Assembly (NCBI GenBank): GCA_038144835.1
Contig: JAYQON010000017.1
Span: forward strand, 1 to 34,289
DNA: 34,289 nucleotides
Source of the DNA: JALHOQ01 sp038144835
GTDB taxonomy: Bacteria; Bdellovibrionota; Bdellovibrionia; Bdellovibrionales; UBA1609
Reading direction: 5' to 3'
Under the pieces are notes generated by a model, which was not told where the DNA came from, did no database searches, and worked only from the letters and a program-made list of their open reading frames with translations. This document shows positions 1 through 6,904 of this stretch, in pieces. The position numbers and the translations under genes were made by a program. The stretch's first letter is position 1. Every line of letters starts with the position of its first letter.

Positions 1-121
1 GCCATACATCATCACGCAAAGCAAAGAGCCATCTAACTGGCGACAAGTTGAAATTACGGCGGCATCTTTTCCTTTTCACAAGCTTTCAATTGAAGATTGT
101 GAACGCTTACTTGCCCAATAA
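1..121 (+). CDS. C-terminal fragment of an unidentified protein (5' end outside window)
   Basis: The frame beginning at base 2 is open without a stop for 39 codons and ends with TAA at 119-121. The translated tail ends in KLSIEDCERLLAQ, which has a normal soluble-protein composition. The lack of stops in this AT-rich stretch and the position directly before a plausible promoter (200-228) suggest the 3' end of a real gene that starts upstream of the window. No family is recognisable from so short a piece. Confidence 0.5.
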   Translation, partial: PYIITQSKEPSNWRQVEITAASFPFHKLSIEDCERLLAQ

Positions 122-199
122 CAGCATGACTGTAAGGGCCAGATAATTTGTAAATTTCGGAATTTTGATTTGCTATTCTACACTCGCCTTGTCACTGCA

Positions 200-228
200 T
201 TGTCATAAGTCGTTTTATAGATAATAAT
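200..228 (+). promoter_or_regulatory. sigma70-type promoter of the small exported protein gene
   Basis: A -35-like TTGTCA (200-205) and a -10-like AATAAT (223-228) are separated by 17 bp. Each matches the sigma70 consensus at five of six positions. Transcription would start around 235, giving a leader of about 23 nt that carries GGAGG at 243-247, ten bases before the ATG at 258. This is assigned by eye only. Confidence 0.4.
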
Positions 229-257
229 AGTTTATACATAATGGAGGTTTTAAAAAT

Positions 258-677
258 ATGAAGCTTATTTTGTCTCTTTTGGTTTTTTTGCTGGCGGGAA
301 CAGCGTTTGCTGAAGAGGTGATTGTTATTCGGTCTGAAGAAAACTTAGAAGAGGTGACAGTTCGTGAGCACATAGAAACTGGCAAAGTCGAATTTCAAAA
401 TGCTGTCGGTGACTGGACGCCGACGGAAATTGTTGTTGAACTAGCGTTTTGGGACTCTCACCAATTTCCACCGCCCCACTATCCTCACCGAGGACATGAA
501 AACGCTTATCGCGATTATTATTATCAACCTCAGCATCCTAGACATCGTTGTGGTCAGTATTACGATTATCCGTGCCCTAATCGTCGGCTCTATTATAATG
601 ACCGATCTTTTGACTATATCGAAGAAAAATATCAACGTGAGGAATACATAATTCGTCGCTACCGGCGTTCTTATTAG
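258..677 (+). CDS. small exported Tyr/Arg/His-rich protein, unknown function
   Basis: This is a 139-aa protein with a clean Sec signal peptide (MKLILSLLVFLLAGTAFA, cleavage expected before EE). The mature N-terminal half, to about residue 75, is a mixed, slightly acidic segment. The last 65 residues are strikingly rich in Tyr, Arg, His and Pro (for example DYYYQ and RRYRRSY), with two Cys in the segment CGQYYDYPC. GGAGG lies 10 nt upstream of the ATG. It stands alone after a good promoter. I do not recognise the family. The aromatic/basic tail would suit a surface-binding or low-complexity envelope role, but that is a guess. Confidence 0.75.
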   Translation: MKLILSLLVFLLAGTAFAEEVIVIRSEENLEEVTVREHIETGKVEFQNAVGDWTPTEIVVELAFWDSHQFPPPHYPHRGHENAYRDYYYQPQHPRHRCGQYYDYPCPNRRLYYNDRSFDYIEEKYQREEYIIRRYRRSY

Positions 678-714
678 ACGCAAATGTTTAATTTTTTAGA
701 CGACTAGATTCAAA

Positions 715-795
715 GCTGCGCTATCGCCCAGATATGGCTCAGAGGTTCTGTTGCGTATCCTCAGTGCTGTAAATTGATCAAGTCGATAGCGCAGC
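715..795. repeat. perfect 12-bp inverted repeat (57-nt spacer) upstream of the efflux operon
   Basis: GCTGCGCTATCG (715-726) is the exact reverse complement of CGATAGCGCAGC (784-795). The intervening 57 bases contain a short GAGG/CCTC pairing. Transcribed, this gives an 81-nt stem-loop. No T-run follows, so it is not an obvious intrinsic terminator. It lies 53 bp before the tolC-like ATG and could be a regulator-binding region or a small structured RNA. Confidence 0.6.
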
Positions 796-832
796 ATCCA
801 TAGAAGCTCTTCCCTTGGTCTTTTGGCTAATC

Positions 833-838
833 TATAAT
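833..838 (+). promoter_or_regulatory. consensus -10 box directly before the tolC-like start (possible leaderless mRNA)
   Basis: TATAAT at 833-838 is a perfect -10 hexamer ending 10 nt before the ATG at 849. The -35 region (about 810-815) is poor. If this is the promoter, transcription starts at or a few bases before the ATG. That fits the lack of any Shine-Dalgarno sequence. Confidence 0.35.
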
Positions 839-848
839 CTTGGCCATT

Positions 849-2246
849 ATGTTTAGCTTTTTAATGATTTTGTTGTCGTTTTCAGCATGGTCGCAAACTC
901 CGCAACAGCAGATTTATGAGAAGCTAAGTCAAGCTCTAGATGCCTTGGAAAAATCTGCCGAATTCCAATCTACGGAAAGTGCCTTGCGGGCGTTGGAGTT
1001 AGATTTTCGCTCGCGTGATGTGGTCCTGCAACCAACAATTTCGCTTGAAGGTAAGCGCATCAATGAATCGCGCCAGACCTACTCGCAAATTTTTAAGCCG
1101 CAGGTAGAATCTTTATCTTTGACTTTGACCAAGCCATTTTCAACTGGAACTGAGATAAAATTTGCGCCGATTATTGAGCGAGTTCAAACAGCAACCTTTA
1201 ATCCCGCTACACAGAACACTTTCGATTGGCAACTTAGCATAAGCCAAAGTCTATGGCAGAATGGGTTTGGTGAATCGACACGCCTTCGTTGGGGGCGTGA
1301 GAGGTTTGAAAGGCAACAGAAGCTCGCTGAAATATTACGTAGTCGCGCTCAAATTTATTATGATTTTGAGCAAATTTATTGGGATTGGGCCCTGGCTCTG
1401 CGAGAGGTGGAGTTGAGGGCAAAAAATGTCCAAAGAGGACAGGATATATTACGCTGGGTAAAAGATCGGTATAGGCGTGCGGCTGCCGAGAGCACAGACC
1501 TGCTACAGGCGCAGGCCTTACTGAGTCAACGTCAGTTACAGGCGGCCAGTGCGCAACAAATGGTGAATTCTTTTTCAGCCCGGGCCCGGAGATATGTGGC
1601 AAAATCCGAGTGGCAGCCAGACGCAAACGAATTGCTATTGGCTAGATCCGTTGAGCCACTTGTGGTCGATTGGCCTGAGGGTGTTTTACCTGAACCGCGA
1701 CGACTTGAGTTATTAGAGGCTGAAAATGCGGCTATGGTGGCTGATTTTAGGGCCAAAGAGGCACGTGAATCTATTCGCCCAGCCTTAGACCTCTCTCTCG
1801 TTTACGGTAAAAATGCGATTGATCCTAATATTGACATGGCTGTGCGAAAGAACTCCGATGAATCGCACGAGTTTTCGAGCGTAGCAGTCGTTTTTAAGTC
1901 TGGTTTAGATTTGAATATGGAAAGACAAAAAGTTGAATCCGCTCGCGCCATCAGTCAGGGAGCACAACAAAAACAGGAAGCGCTTGAAAATGACGCACAA
2001 ATCGCATGGAAGCAGATGGAGCGCGAGCTTGATGATTTAGCCTCACGTATACGTCACGCCAAGATTTTGGTCGAAAATCAGATGCAAAAAGCGGCTGCTG
2101 AGAGAGAGCGTTATCGAAAGGGTAGATCCACCGCATTTCAATCTATTGCCTTTGAGCAGGAAGCGGCGGAGGCTGAGATTGCTCTTTGGACTCTATATGG
2201 TTTGATGCGAAAGACGGAGGCGCGGGCAAGATTGTTCGCGAGATAA
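849..2246 (+). CDS. TolC-family outer-membrane efflux protein
   Basis: This is an outer-membrane channel subunit of a tripartite efflux or export system. It is 465 aa from the ATG at 849; a TTG at 840 is the only other in-frame start, because TAA at 828-830 closes the frame. It has a short hydrophobic leader (MFSFLMILLSFSAWS) with no positive charge, which is unusual for a signal peptide. Long alternating Glu/Gln/Arg/Ala helices follow, as in the OEP fold, with the duplicated pattern of about 200 residues each. Examples are the first-half segment ALRALELDFRSRDVVLQPT and the C-terminal segment RYRKGRSTAFQSIAFEQEAA. Its stop is one base before the RND pump gene, so the two are co-transcribed. 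The family is secure; the substrate is unknown. Confidence 0.85.
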   Translation: MFSFLMILLSFSAWSQTPQQQIYEKLSQALDALEKSAEFQSTESALRALELDFRSRDVVLQPTISLEGKRINESRQTYSQIFKPQVESLSLTLTKPFSTGTEIKFAPIIERVQTATFNPATQNTFDWQLSISQSLWQNGFGESTRLRWGRERFERQQKLAEILRSRAQIYYDFEQIYWDWALALREVELRAKNVQRGQDILRWVKDRYRRAAAESTDLLQAQALLSQRQLQAASAQQMVNSFSARARRYVAKSEWQPDANELLLARSVEPLVVDWPEGVLPEPRRLELLEAENAAMVADFRAKEARESIRPALDLSLVYGKNAIDPNIDMAVRKNSDESHEFSSVAVVFKSGLDLNMERQKVESARAISQGAQQKQEALENDAQIAWKQMERELDDLASRIRHAKILVENQMQKAAAERERYRKGRSTAFQSIAFEQEAAEAEIALWTLYGLMRKTEARARLFAR

Positions 2247-2247
2247 C

Positions 2248-5200
2248 ATGAATTTAATAGCATTATCTCTTAAGCGCCCTGTGTTTGCTTGGATTCTTAT
2301 GTCAGCCCTAATTGTCTTTGGTGCAGTGGCTTTGAGTCGAATGGGAGTTAGTCAGCTTCCAGATGTTGATTTTCCGATAGTTGATGTTTCAGTTTCGTAT
2401 GAGGGAGCTGCTCCTGAGATTGTTGAGTCCGAGCTGATTGACCAAATTGAGGCTCGGTTGCTTTCAATCGAGGGCATCAAAGAAATGCGGTCGTCGGTGC
2501 GGCAGGGAGTCGGTTCTGTTCGCCTCGAATTTGATATTGACCGCAATGTGGACGTGGCCTTGCAAGAAGTTCAAACGGCCGTAAGCCAGATTCGATTTCC
2601 ATTGGGCGTTGATCCACCGGTGATCCGCAAGACTAACCCCGAAGAAGAGCCGATTATGTATGTCAGTTTGACTTCGGATAGACCCCTTCGAGACATGATT
2701 ATTTTTGCTGACACCTTTCTGCTCGATCAATTGCGTTTTTTGCCCAATATAGGTGAAGTCGGTATTACGGGTTTTTCAACCCGCAATCTTCGGGTCTGGC
2801 CGCATCTTGATCGTCTTAAGAAAGCAGATTTGACTATTGTGGATGTGCTAGATGCGATCACTACACAACACGTCGAGGCCGCCGCTGGCCAATATGTAGA
2901 GAAAGATCGCGAGCTAAGAGTTCGTTGGCTTGGCGAAGCTTATACCGTTGAAGATTTAAAAAAAATCAGAATTCTCCGTCGGGGTGGTTCAACTATACAA
3001 GATGCAGTTTATCGCATTGGTGATGTGGCTGATGTTGAAGACGGGCTGTCGGATATTCGCCGAGTCGCGTGGGTAGACGGTAAACCTGCTATCTCGATTG
3101 CAATTCGTAAGCAGCGAGGCGCCAACGAAGTCAAACTTGCCGAAGCCGTGAAAACAAAAATCAGTCAATTGCAAAGCGCGCTTCCAGAAGGCTATGGGTT
3201 AGGCATACGCGTGAACTTTACTGAGCCCACTCGAGCTGTAGTCAATACAACTATTGAAAAATTAATTGTGGCTGCCATTGTTACTCTGCTTGTGTGCTTT
3301 CTATTTTTGGGCAGCTGGCAGGCTGCTGTTAATATTTTATTCAGTATTCCAACCTCGATAATTGGCACATTCTTGATTCTTTACCTCTCTAATTTCACGC
3401 TGAATCTCTTTACATTGTTGGCTTTAACTTTAGCTATTTCTATTGTTGTTGATGATGCCATTATGCTTCTTGAAAATATCGTACGCCACTCGCGTATGGG
3501 TAAAGATCGGGTCAAGGCCGCATACGATGGGTCAATAGAAATTTTGCCGGCGGCAGTCGCCTCAACGCTAGCCGTAGTTGCGGTTTTTGCGCCTGTCGTT
3601 TTTATGAGCGGTATAACTGGAAAGTTTTTCTTTCAATTTGGCATTGCCATGTCGGCAGCAGTTTTATTGTCTTTGCTTGAGGCGGTAACGATTACTCCCA
3701 TGCGAGCGGCAGCCTTGATGAGCGCCACGCAAAAACATTCGCGCTTTGAGATTCTGCTCGAAGGAATATTTCATTCTTTGGCTCAATCTTACAAGGCTAT
3801 ACTGAATGTAATTTTACAACATTCGTACAAAGTCGTATTTTCTGCCTTGGGTATTTTTGCAGTTTCATTGTTACTTTTTAGTAAGGTTCGCCAGGAGTTT
3901 ATTCCGGCCCAAGACCATAATTTTATCCTTATGACGGGGCAGCTGCGTCCCGGGGCCTCATTAGAGGTAACTAAACAGGTTGCCGCTCAAGTGGAGGAAG
4001 CCCTTAAGACGGTCGCTGAGGTTCAAGGTTATATGATAAATATAGGCGGAGGAGGTGGTGCTTCGAACGTTAATACAATGTTTATTCCGATCAATTTGAC
4101 AGATCGCGAATTACGAAAGGTAAGTCATATTGAGGTAATGGAAAAAATTCGCCAAGCTCTCAAACCGATTCAATCCGCGCGTTTTAGTCTTCGAGATATT
4201 TCAGCACGCAACCTTACAACCGGAAGGCAGTTTCCGATATCTTTTAATTTGATGGGGCCAGACTTGGGAGTCTTGAACGAAACTGCGGGCCAAATTATTT
4301 CTGATCTTGAAAAAGAAGGTTTGGCTCAAGACATGGACACGGATTTTAGAACGGGTGTTCCCGAGTTACAGCTTGAGCCGATCCGAGAGGAGCTCGCAGC
4401 TCGGGGAATTAGTGTCGATACAGTGGCACGAACTCTCAATGCGGCCATAGCGGGCATTCGTCAAAGCCGTTACACGGCCGGAGGGCGCCGATATGATATT
4501 CGGGTCAAGGTCCCAGAGAGTGAAATTCTCGGGCGTGAAGATATCCGAAAGATTGGAGTGCGTAACCAATTCGGAAACATTGTCCCTCTAGGGGATTTGG
4601 TTCGAATTAGCGAATCTGGAGCGATTCAGTCGATAACACGCATCAATCGACAGCGTGCTGTGGGTGTTTTTGGACAGATTGCCAAAGGAGGATCTCAAGC
4701 CGAAGTGGTGCGTCGAGTCCAGCAGTTAGCCAAAAAGCATCTTCCGGAAGGATATTCCGTATCCTTGGAAGGAGCCTCTGCAGGGCTTTCAGAGAGCTTC
4801 GCAAGCCTGTATACGGCCCTTTTCATGGGTATCATCGTTGCATACATGATTTTAGCCATACAGTTTAACTCTTTTATTCATCCTATTGCAGTCTTAATGG
4901 CTTTGCCCTTCAGTCTTACGGGAGCCTTACTTGCATTATGGATTGCGGGAACCTCCCTCAATTTGTTCAGTTTTATCGGGCTAATTGTTTTGATGGGCAT
5001 TGCCAAGAAAAACTCAATCCTTTTGGTTGAGTTCACCAACCAAAAACGCGATCACGATAAAATGAATGTTCAAACAGCTTTGCTTGAAGGCTGTCCGATC
5101 CGCTTGCGTCCGATTCTTATGACTTCCTTTGCGACGGTTGCAGCGGCTTTGCCCTTGGTGATCGGTAATTCGCTTGGACAAGAAACACGCACGCCTATGG

Positions 5201-5316
5201 GGCTGGCAATTATTGGCGGAACGATTGTTTCGACGTTACTAACGCTTTTTGTAGTTCCTGCGATTTATAAGATTTTGAGTCGTTGGGAAAATGAGCGTAT
5301 CTACCTGGAAATTTAA
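2248..5316 (+). CDS. RND (HAE1/AcrB-type) multidrug efflux permease
   Basis: This inner-membrane proton-driven pump has 1022 aa, close to the usual 1030-1050. The N-terminal helix (about 10-30) leads into the porter domain with the family opening SQLPDVDFPIVDVSVSYEGA. TM4 carries the proton-relay pair Asp402-Asp403 in VVDDAIML. TM10 carries the matching Lys in GIAKKNSILLVEF (about 921). The second half repeats the porter and TM arrangement and ends in a standard TM12. The sequence looks intact. It follows the TolC-type gene by 1 nt, but no HlyD/AcrA-type adaptor lies on either side. The adaptor may be encoded elsewhere. Substrate is not predictable. Confidence 0.93.
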   Translation: MNLIALSLKRPVFAWILMSALIVFGAVALSRMGVSQLPDVDFPIVDVSVSYEGAAPEIVESELIDQIEARLLSIEGIKEMRSSVRQGVGSVRLEFDIDRNVDVALQEVQTAVSQIRFPLGVDPPVIRKTNPEEEPIMYVSLTSDRPLRDMIIFADTFLLDQLRFLPNIGEVGITGFSTRNLRVWPHLDRLKKADLTIVDVLDAITTQHVEAAAGQYVEKDRELRVRWLGEAYTVEDLKKIRILRRGGSTIQDAVYRIGDVADVEDGLSDIRRVAWVDGKPAISIAIRKQRGANEVKLAEAVKTKISQLQSALPEGYGLGIRVNFTEPTRAVVNTTIEKLIVAAIVTLLVCFLFLGSWQAAVNILFSIPTSIIGTFLILYLSNFTLNLFTLLALTLAISIVVDDAIMLLENIVRHSRMGKDRVKAAYDGSIEILPAAVASTLAVVAVFAPVVFMSGITGKFFFQFGIAMSAAVLLSLLEAVTITPMRAAALMSATQKHSRFEILLEGIFHSLAQSYKAILNVILQHSYKVVFSALGIFAVSLLLFSKVRQEFIPAQDHNFILMTGQLRPGASLEVTKQVAAQVEEALKTVAEVQGYMINIGGGGGASNVNTMFIPINLTDRELRKVSHIEVMEKIRQALKPIQSARFSLRDISARNLTTGRQFPISFNLMGPDLGVLNETAGQIISDLEKEGLAQDMDTDFRTGVPELQLEPIREELAARGISVDTVARTLNAAIAGIRQSRYTAGGRRYDIRVKVPESEILGREDIRKIGVRNQFGNIVPLGDLVRISESGAIQSITRINRQRAVGVFGQIAKGGSQAEVVRRVQQLAKKHLPEGYSVSLEGASAGLSESFASLYTALFMGIIVAYMILAIQFNSFIHPIAVLMALPFSLTGALLALWIAGTSLNLFSFIGLIVLMGIAKKNSILLVEFTNQKRDHDKMNVQTALLEGCPIRLRPILMTSFATVAAALPLVIGNSLGQETRTPMGLAIIGGTIVSTLLTLFVVPAIYKILSRWENERIYLEI

Positions 5317-5317
5317 A

Positions 5318-6055
5318 TTAAGCGGCAGATTGCTTTTTGGGAGATGCGGCCTGGTTGGCCGCATCTAAAAATTCGCGCTGTTGAAGGGCAAAGGTTGTAG
5401 CTAAAACAAGGCATACTGCCAAGGGATCAAAAACGATCACGAAGAGAATAATTAGCCAAGTGGCAACATTGTCTGTCTTCGCGCCGAACAGCTCCGCAAC
5501 AAAGATCACTGGCCCAATTTCACTTTGGTATGAAAGCTTTTTCAGATTCTCATTGCGCAACTTCATTTGCACTTCAATGGCTTGTTTTTGCAAAGTTTGA
5601 AACTCAGGTTCGAGCTCTTTTTGAGTGTCCATTCGCCGCGTGATTCTGGTGGCGGGAATGCTGTCAATCACCGATTGAAGGCGGTCAGTTTCACGTTGGA
5701 TTTTACGTGACTCTGATTCTAAAAATTGAATTTTCACCAAGGTGTTTTTGAGTTCCATCGACGTGGTCTGATAGGCAAACGATAGATATCCAAAGATACC
5801 CATCGATGTGATCGCCATCAGGATTCCAACCGCTACAGTCAGATAAAACCGCATGATGACATTTAGCTGTTTCCAGTTCCGATGAAGGAAGCTGGCCGAC
5901 ACCATCTTAGCTAGCTCCAAGGCCCCTGCCATGACCATCACCGCGTAAGGCGCGCCCGAAAACAGCTTCATAAGACCTGCGATCGAAAAGCCTGCGCCTG
6001 TGACTGAGATGATGGCCGCTGAGAGACCAAGGATGAAAATAAATACCTTGTTCAT
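5318..6055 (-). CDS. membrane coiled-coil protein resembling a phage 'coil-containing' family
   Basis: This is a 245-aa integral membrane protein. Hydrophobic segments lie at about 4-30, 36-54, 66-92 and 198-223. Between the third and fourth is a long heptad-like coil (about 97-175, rich in Glu, Gln, Lys and Leu). Diagnostic-looking segments are ALELAKMVSASFLHRNWK, LMAITSMGIFGYLSFAYQ, SEIGPVIFVAELF and FVIVFDPLAVCLVLA. From memory these match uncharacterised proteins common in marine myovirus and pelagiphage genomes; this could not be searched here. There is no Shine-Dalgarno before the ATG. It lies 59 nt downstream of the cyclophilin gene, probably in the same transcript. Function is unknown. 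Confidence 0.7.
   Translation of the reverse strand: MNKVFIFILGLSAAIISVTGAGFSIAGLMKLFSGAPYAVMVMAGALELAKMVSASFLHRNWKQLNVIMRFYLTVAVGILMAITSMGIFGYLSFAYQTTSMELKNTLVKIQFLESESRKIQRETDRLQSVIDSIPATRITRRMDTQKELEPEFQTLQKQAIEVQMKLRNENLKKLSYQSEIGPVIFVAELFGAKTDNVATWLIILFVIVFDPLAVCLVLATTFALQQREFLDAANQAASPKKQSAA
5342..5366. other. perfect 10-bp stem-loop at the convergent gene ends
   Basis: AGATGCGGCC (5342-5351), a TGGTT loop and GGCCGCATCT (5357-5366) form a perfect hairpin 26 bp after the RND stop. It lies inside the 3' coding end of the opposing gene, where it encodes DAANQAAS. No T-run follows on either strand. It may impede convergent transcription or stabilise 3' ends, or be a by-product of the DAA/AAS codons. 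Confidence 0.45.
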
Positions 6056-6114
6056 AAGAATAGTATCGGGGAAAAGCCCAGCGATCTGAATGCCGTCTGG
6101 GCCGTAGGCTAGGC

Positions 6115-6720
6115 CTAATTTCGCTCAATATGTACTTTTTTGACGATGATGTCGGTTACGGGCCTATCGCCAGCTGCGGTCTTGGTCTTGCCAATTTTGC
6201 TGACAACGTCCATACCCTCGACCACTTCGCCAAAAACAGTATGCTTTTGGTCTAGCCAGGGGGTGGCCGCCAGGGTGATAAAAAATTGGCTGCCGTTAGT
6301 GTTGGGACCGCGGTGAGCCGAGGATAAAATGCCAGCTTTTGTGTGGTTTAAGTCAGGATTGAATTCATCGGGAAACTCCTCGCCGGGGCCACCACGGCCA
6401 GTGCCCTCAGGATCGCCACCTTGAATCATGAAACCGTCAATCACCCGGTGGAAAACGGTTCCATCGTACAAAGGCTTTTTAACTTTTTTCTTAGTTTTGG
6501 GGTCCAACCACTCTTTCGTGCCTTCAACGTAAGCGGCAAAGCGCTCAACGGTTTTAGGGGCTTTGTCAGCAAATAACTTGATTTTAATATTCCCCATTGA
6601 AGTTTCCATCACTGCAAACATTTCTTTTCCTTTCTTTGGATCGGCCTTCATCGCCTTTTTAGAGTCCGCAGCATAAGCCACAGTTGAGAAGGCAAGCAAG
6701 AATGTGAATACCAAGCGCAT
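6115..6720 (-). CDS. exported cyclophilin-type peptidyl-prolyl cis-trans isomerase
   Basis: This enzyme catalyses proline isomerisation in proteins, probably in the periplasm. It has 201 aa with a signal peptide (MRLVFTFLLAFSTVAYA) and a short Lys-rich linker. The cyclophilin domain starts at FAVMETSMGNIKIKLF. Key motifs are FHRVIDGFMIQGGD (catalytic Arg and the adjacent Phe/Gln), NTNGSQFFIT, and WLDQKHTVFG (the Trp and His of the proline pocket). An insert, EGTKEWLDPKTKKKVKKPLY, lies before the catalytic strand. That insert is common in bacterial secreted forms. TGGAGG lies 10 nt before the ATG. It is the upstream gene of a probable two-gene unit with the coiled-coil membrane protein. Confidence 0.93.
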   Translation of the reverse strand: MRLVFTFLLAFSTVAYAADSKKAMKADPKKGKEMFAVMETSMGNIKIKLFADKAPKTVERFAAYVEGTKEWLDPKTKKKVKKPLYDGTVFHRVIDGFMIQGGDPEGTGRGGPGEEFPDEFNPDLNHTKAGILSSAHRGPNTNGSQFFITLAATPWLDQKHTVFGEVVEGMDVVSKIGKTKTAAGDRPVTDIIVKKVHIERN

Positions 6721-6888
6721 ATTGAATTATCCTCCATAAAAAAATTTATGATCGCGCAGTTGCCGTGCTTTGGCTATCACTGCTTTTTCGCATTTAAAGG
6801 CTCTCCAGGCGAATAAGTTTTACAAATGTAGAAGATCAGTGCTTGCGGGTACTTACGTTGCTGTGATAGCGCGTTCCGTTCGCCTAAA

Positions 6889-6895
6889 AAGGAGG
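6889..6895 (+). promoter_or_regulatory. Shine-Dalgarno fixing the start of the Aat-like gene
   Basis: AAGGAGG ends 9 nt before the ATG at 6905. This marks that ATG, rather than the in-frame ATG at 6770, as the true start. The 6905 start also exposes a proper signal peptide that the longer form would bury. Confidence 0.75.
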
Positions 6896-6904
6896 CTTTT
6901 GCGC

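Noticed and set aside
441..683. 80-aa minus-strand ORF opposite the small Tyr-rich protein
   Set aside because: It is an antisense shadow created by the Tyr/Asp codons of the plus gene. It has no Shine-Dalgarno or promoter.
6770..6904. Longer N-terminus of the Aat-like protein from the ATG at 6770
   Set aside because: The strong AAGGAGG before 6905 and the signal peptide starting there make the 45-residue extension unlikely. The extension is Arg/Lys-rich and has no ribosome site.
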